From Citrobacter sp. (GTDB taxonomy: Bacteria > Pseudomonadota > Gammaproteobacteria > Enterobacterales > Enterobacteriaceae), in contig DXKH01000075.1 in assembly GCA_019415335.1 (NCBI GenBank), positions 1-55,916 on the forward strand: a stretch of 55,916 nt of DNA, in the 5' to 3' direction. This document shows, one piece after another, positions 55,085 through 55,916 of the stretch (position 1 is the stretch's first letter; every line of letters begins with the position of its first letter). The position numbers and the translations under genes are program-made. Below the pieces are notes generated by a model. It was not told the origin of the DNA and did not search any database. It was given only the letters and a program-made list of their open reading frames with translations.

Positions 55085-55125
55085 GGTAAGTCCGCTCCTG
55101 TGGAATAATTTGCTGAATCGTTTTT

Positions 55126-55539
55126 TCAACCTTTAATCTGGTCACCGTTTTCATCGTCGGTGAAACTCAGAGAAGCTGAATTAACACAGTAACGTTCGCC
55201 GGTGGGTTGCGGGCCATCGGGGAAAACGTGTCCCAGATGCGCATCGCAGTTTCCACAACGAATTTCAATACGTTGCATACCGTGAGAGAAGTCCTTGATG
55301 TAGCGGATCGACTCTTCACTCACCGGCTCGTAAAAGCTGGGCCAGCCACAGCCGGAATCGTATTTGGACTGGGAGGTAAACAGCGGCGCATCGCAGATCA
55401 AACAGTGATAAACGCCGTCACGCTTGTTATGCAGTAACTGCCCGGTAAATGGCGGTTCTGTACCGTGATTCTGTGTCACGTAGAACTGCATTTCGGACAG
55501 GTTTTTTTTCAGATCTTCTGCAGAAGGTTTGTTCGCCAT
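55126..55539 (-). CDS. msrB: Peptide methionine-(R)-S-oxide reductase
   Basis: It repairs the R form of oxidised methionine in proteins. 137 residues with four zinc cysteines (CLIC and CGNC), the conserved [12 protein letters not shown] and [10 protein letters not shown], and the catalytic cysteine in RYCVNSASL (about 118). The ATG at 55539 is the family start. It is divergent from gapA. Confidence 0.97.
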   Translation of the reverse strand: MANKPSAEDLKKNLSEMQFYVTQNHGTEPPFTGQLLHNKRDGVYHCLICDAPLFTSQSKYDSGCGWPSFYEPVSEESIRYIKDFSHGMQRIEIRCGNCDAHLGHVFPDGPQPTGERYCVNSASLSFTDDENGDQIKG

Positions 55540-55659
55540 TTTGCTCACATCTCACTTTTCATGACGCTGACATTGCGCGACAGATTCTAACAAAACATTA
55601 ACACCTCAGTGCAGACTTTTGTTCTAAACTTGATCCTTGCGAAATGGCAGCTTGTGAAT

Positions 55660-55675
55660 CGTGATGCAAATCACA
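55660..55675 (+). promoter_or_regulatory. CRP-like site upstream of gapA
   Basis: CGTGA-TGCAAA-TCACA fits TGTGA-N6-TCACA with one mismatch. E. coli gapA has several promoters, one of them CRP dependent. Confidence 0.6.
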
Positions 55676-55811
55676 TTTTTATCTCAGTTGCCCTTTAAAA
55701 TTCGGGGCGCCGCCCCCATGTGGTTTCAAGCCCAATGGAAGAGTGAGGCGAGTCAGCCGTGCAAAGCTTGTACAGAGGATTGATTTGTCGCAATGATTGA
55801 CACGATTCCGC

Positions 55812-55839
55812 TTGACGCTGCGTAAGGTTTTTGTAATTT
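55812..55839 (+). promoter_or_regulatory. gapA proximal promoter
   Basis: TTGACG and TAATTT with a 16-base spacing, about 45 bases upstream of the gapA ATG, resemble the strong vegetative E. coli gapA promoter. Confidence 0.55.
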
Positions 55840-55882
55840 TACAGGCAACCTTTTATTCACTAACAAATAGCTGGTGGAATAT

Positions 55883-55916
55883 ATGACTATCAAAGTAGGT
55901 ATCAACGGTTTTGGCC
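55883..55916 (+). CDS. gapA: Glyceraldehyde-3-phosphate dehydrogenase A, N-terminal fragment
   Basis: The first 11 codons read MTIKVGINGFG, the start of the NAD-binding Rossmann fold of GapA. SD TGGTGGA precedes the ATG. The rest lies beyond the right edge. Confidence 0.95.
   Translation, partial: MTIKVGINGFG

Larger units (their letters stand above)
55540..55882. other. msrB-gapA divergent control region
   Basis: 343 bases without a gene. It contains the CRP-like site and the gapA promoter listed separately. The msrB promoter should lie on the minus strand near 55560-55620. Nothing else was recognised. Confidence 0.5.

Overview
The window is ordinary enterobacterial chromosome. Gene order follows the Escherichia coli ihfA-pheT to gapA segment almost throughout. 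Protein sequences are close to, but clearly different from, E. coli. Together with several genes not found at this locus in E. coli, this points to Citrobacter or a near relative. The genus is an inference from remembered E. coli proteins. No tRNA, rRNA, CRISPR array, prophage or insertion sequence was seen.

Positions 1-7050 (minus strand) hold a translation block: start of ihfA, pheT, pheS, the pheM leader with its attenuator, rplT, rpmI, infC with an AUU start, and thrS with its tRNA-like operator. Positions 7300-8460 hold a two-gene insert (a DUF6506-like protein and an AraC-type regulator). Then come yniD, ydiY, pfkB, ydiZ, yniA, yniB, yniC (hxpB), an extra KduD-like dehydrogenase, ydjM with a LexA box, tcyP, cedA and katE.

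Positions 19.6-24.9 kb hold the chitobiose operon chbBCARFG on the minus strand, followed by osmE, nadE, cho, ves and spy. Positions 29.1-35.2 kb hold the arginine succinyltransferase operon astCADBE, every junction overlapping, behind a sigma-54-type promoter. On the plus strand xthA, ydjX and ynjBCD are tightly coupled and ynjE follows. ynjC is one base short and frameshifted. ydjY and ydjZ are missing, and ynjA has moved to sit upstream of ynjF on the minus strand.

From 43 to 52.8 kb come nudG, ynjH, gdhA, topB, selD, ydjA, sppA, ansA and pncA. The E. coli ydjE-L block is replaced by a secreted GH18 chitinase and a YajD-like HNH protein, then yeaC, msrB and the start of gapA.

The most interesting signal is a shared short sequence, GTCAAAGAG(GA). 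It is complementary to the seed of the small RNA ChiX. It occurs in the chbB-chbC spacer, over the ribosome binding site of chbA, and over the ribosome binding site of the chitinase 30 kb away. This suggests one small RNA silences both chitin breakdown and chitobiose uptake here.
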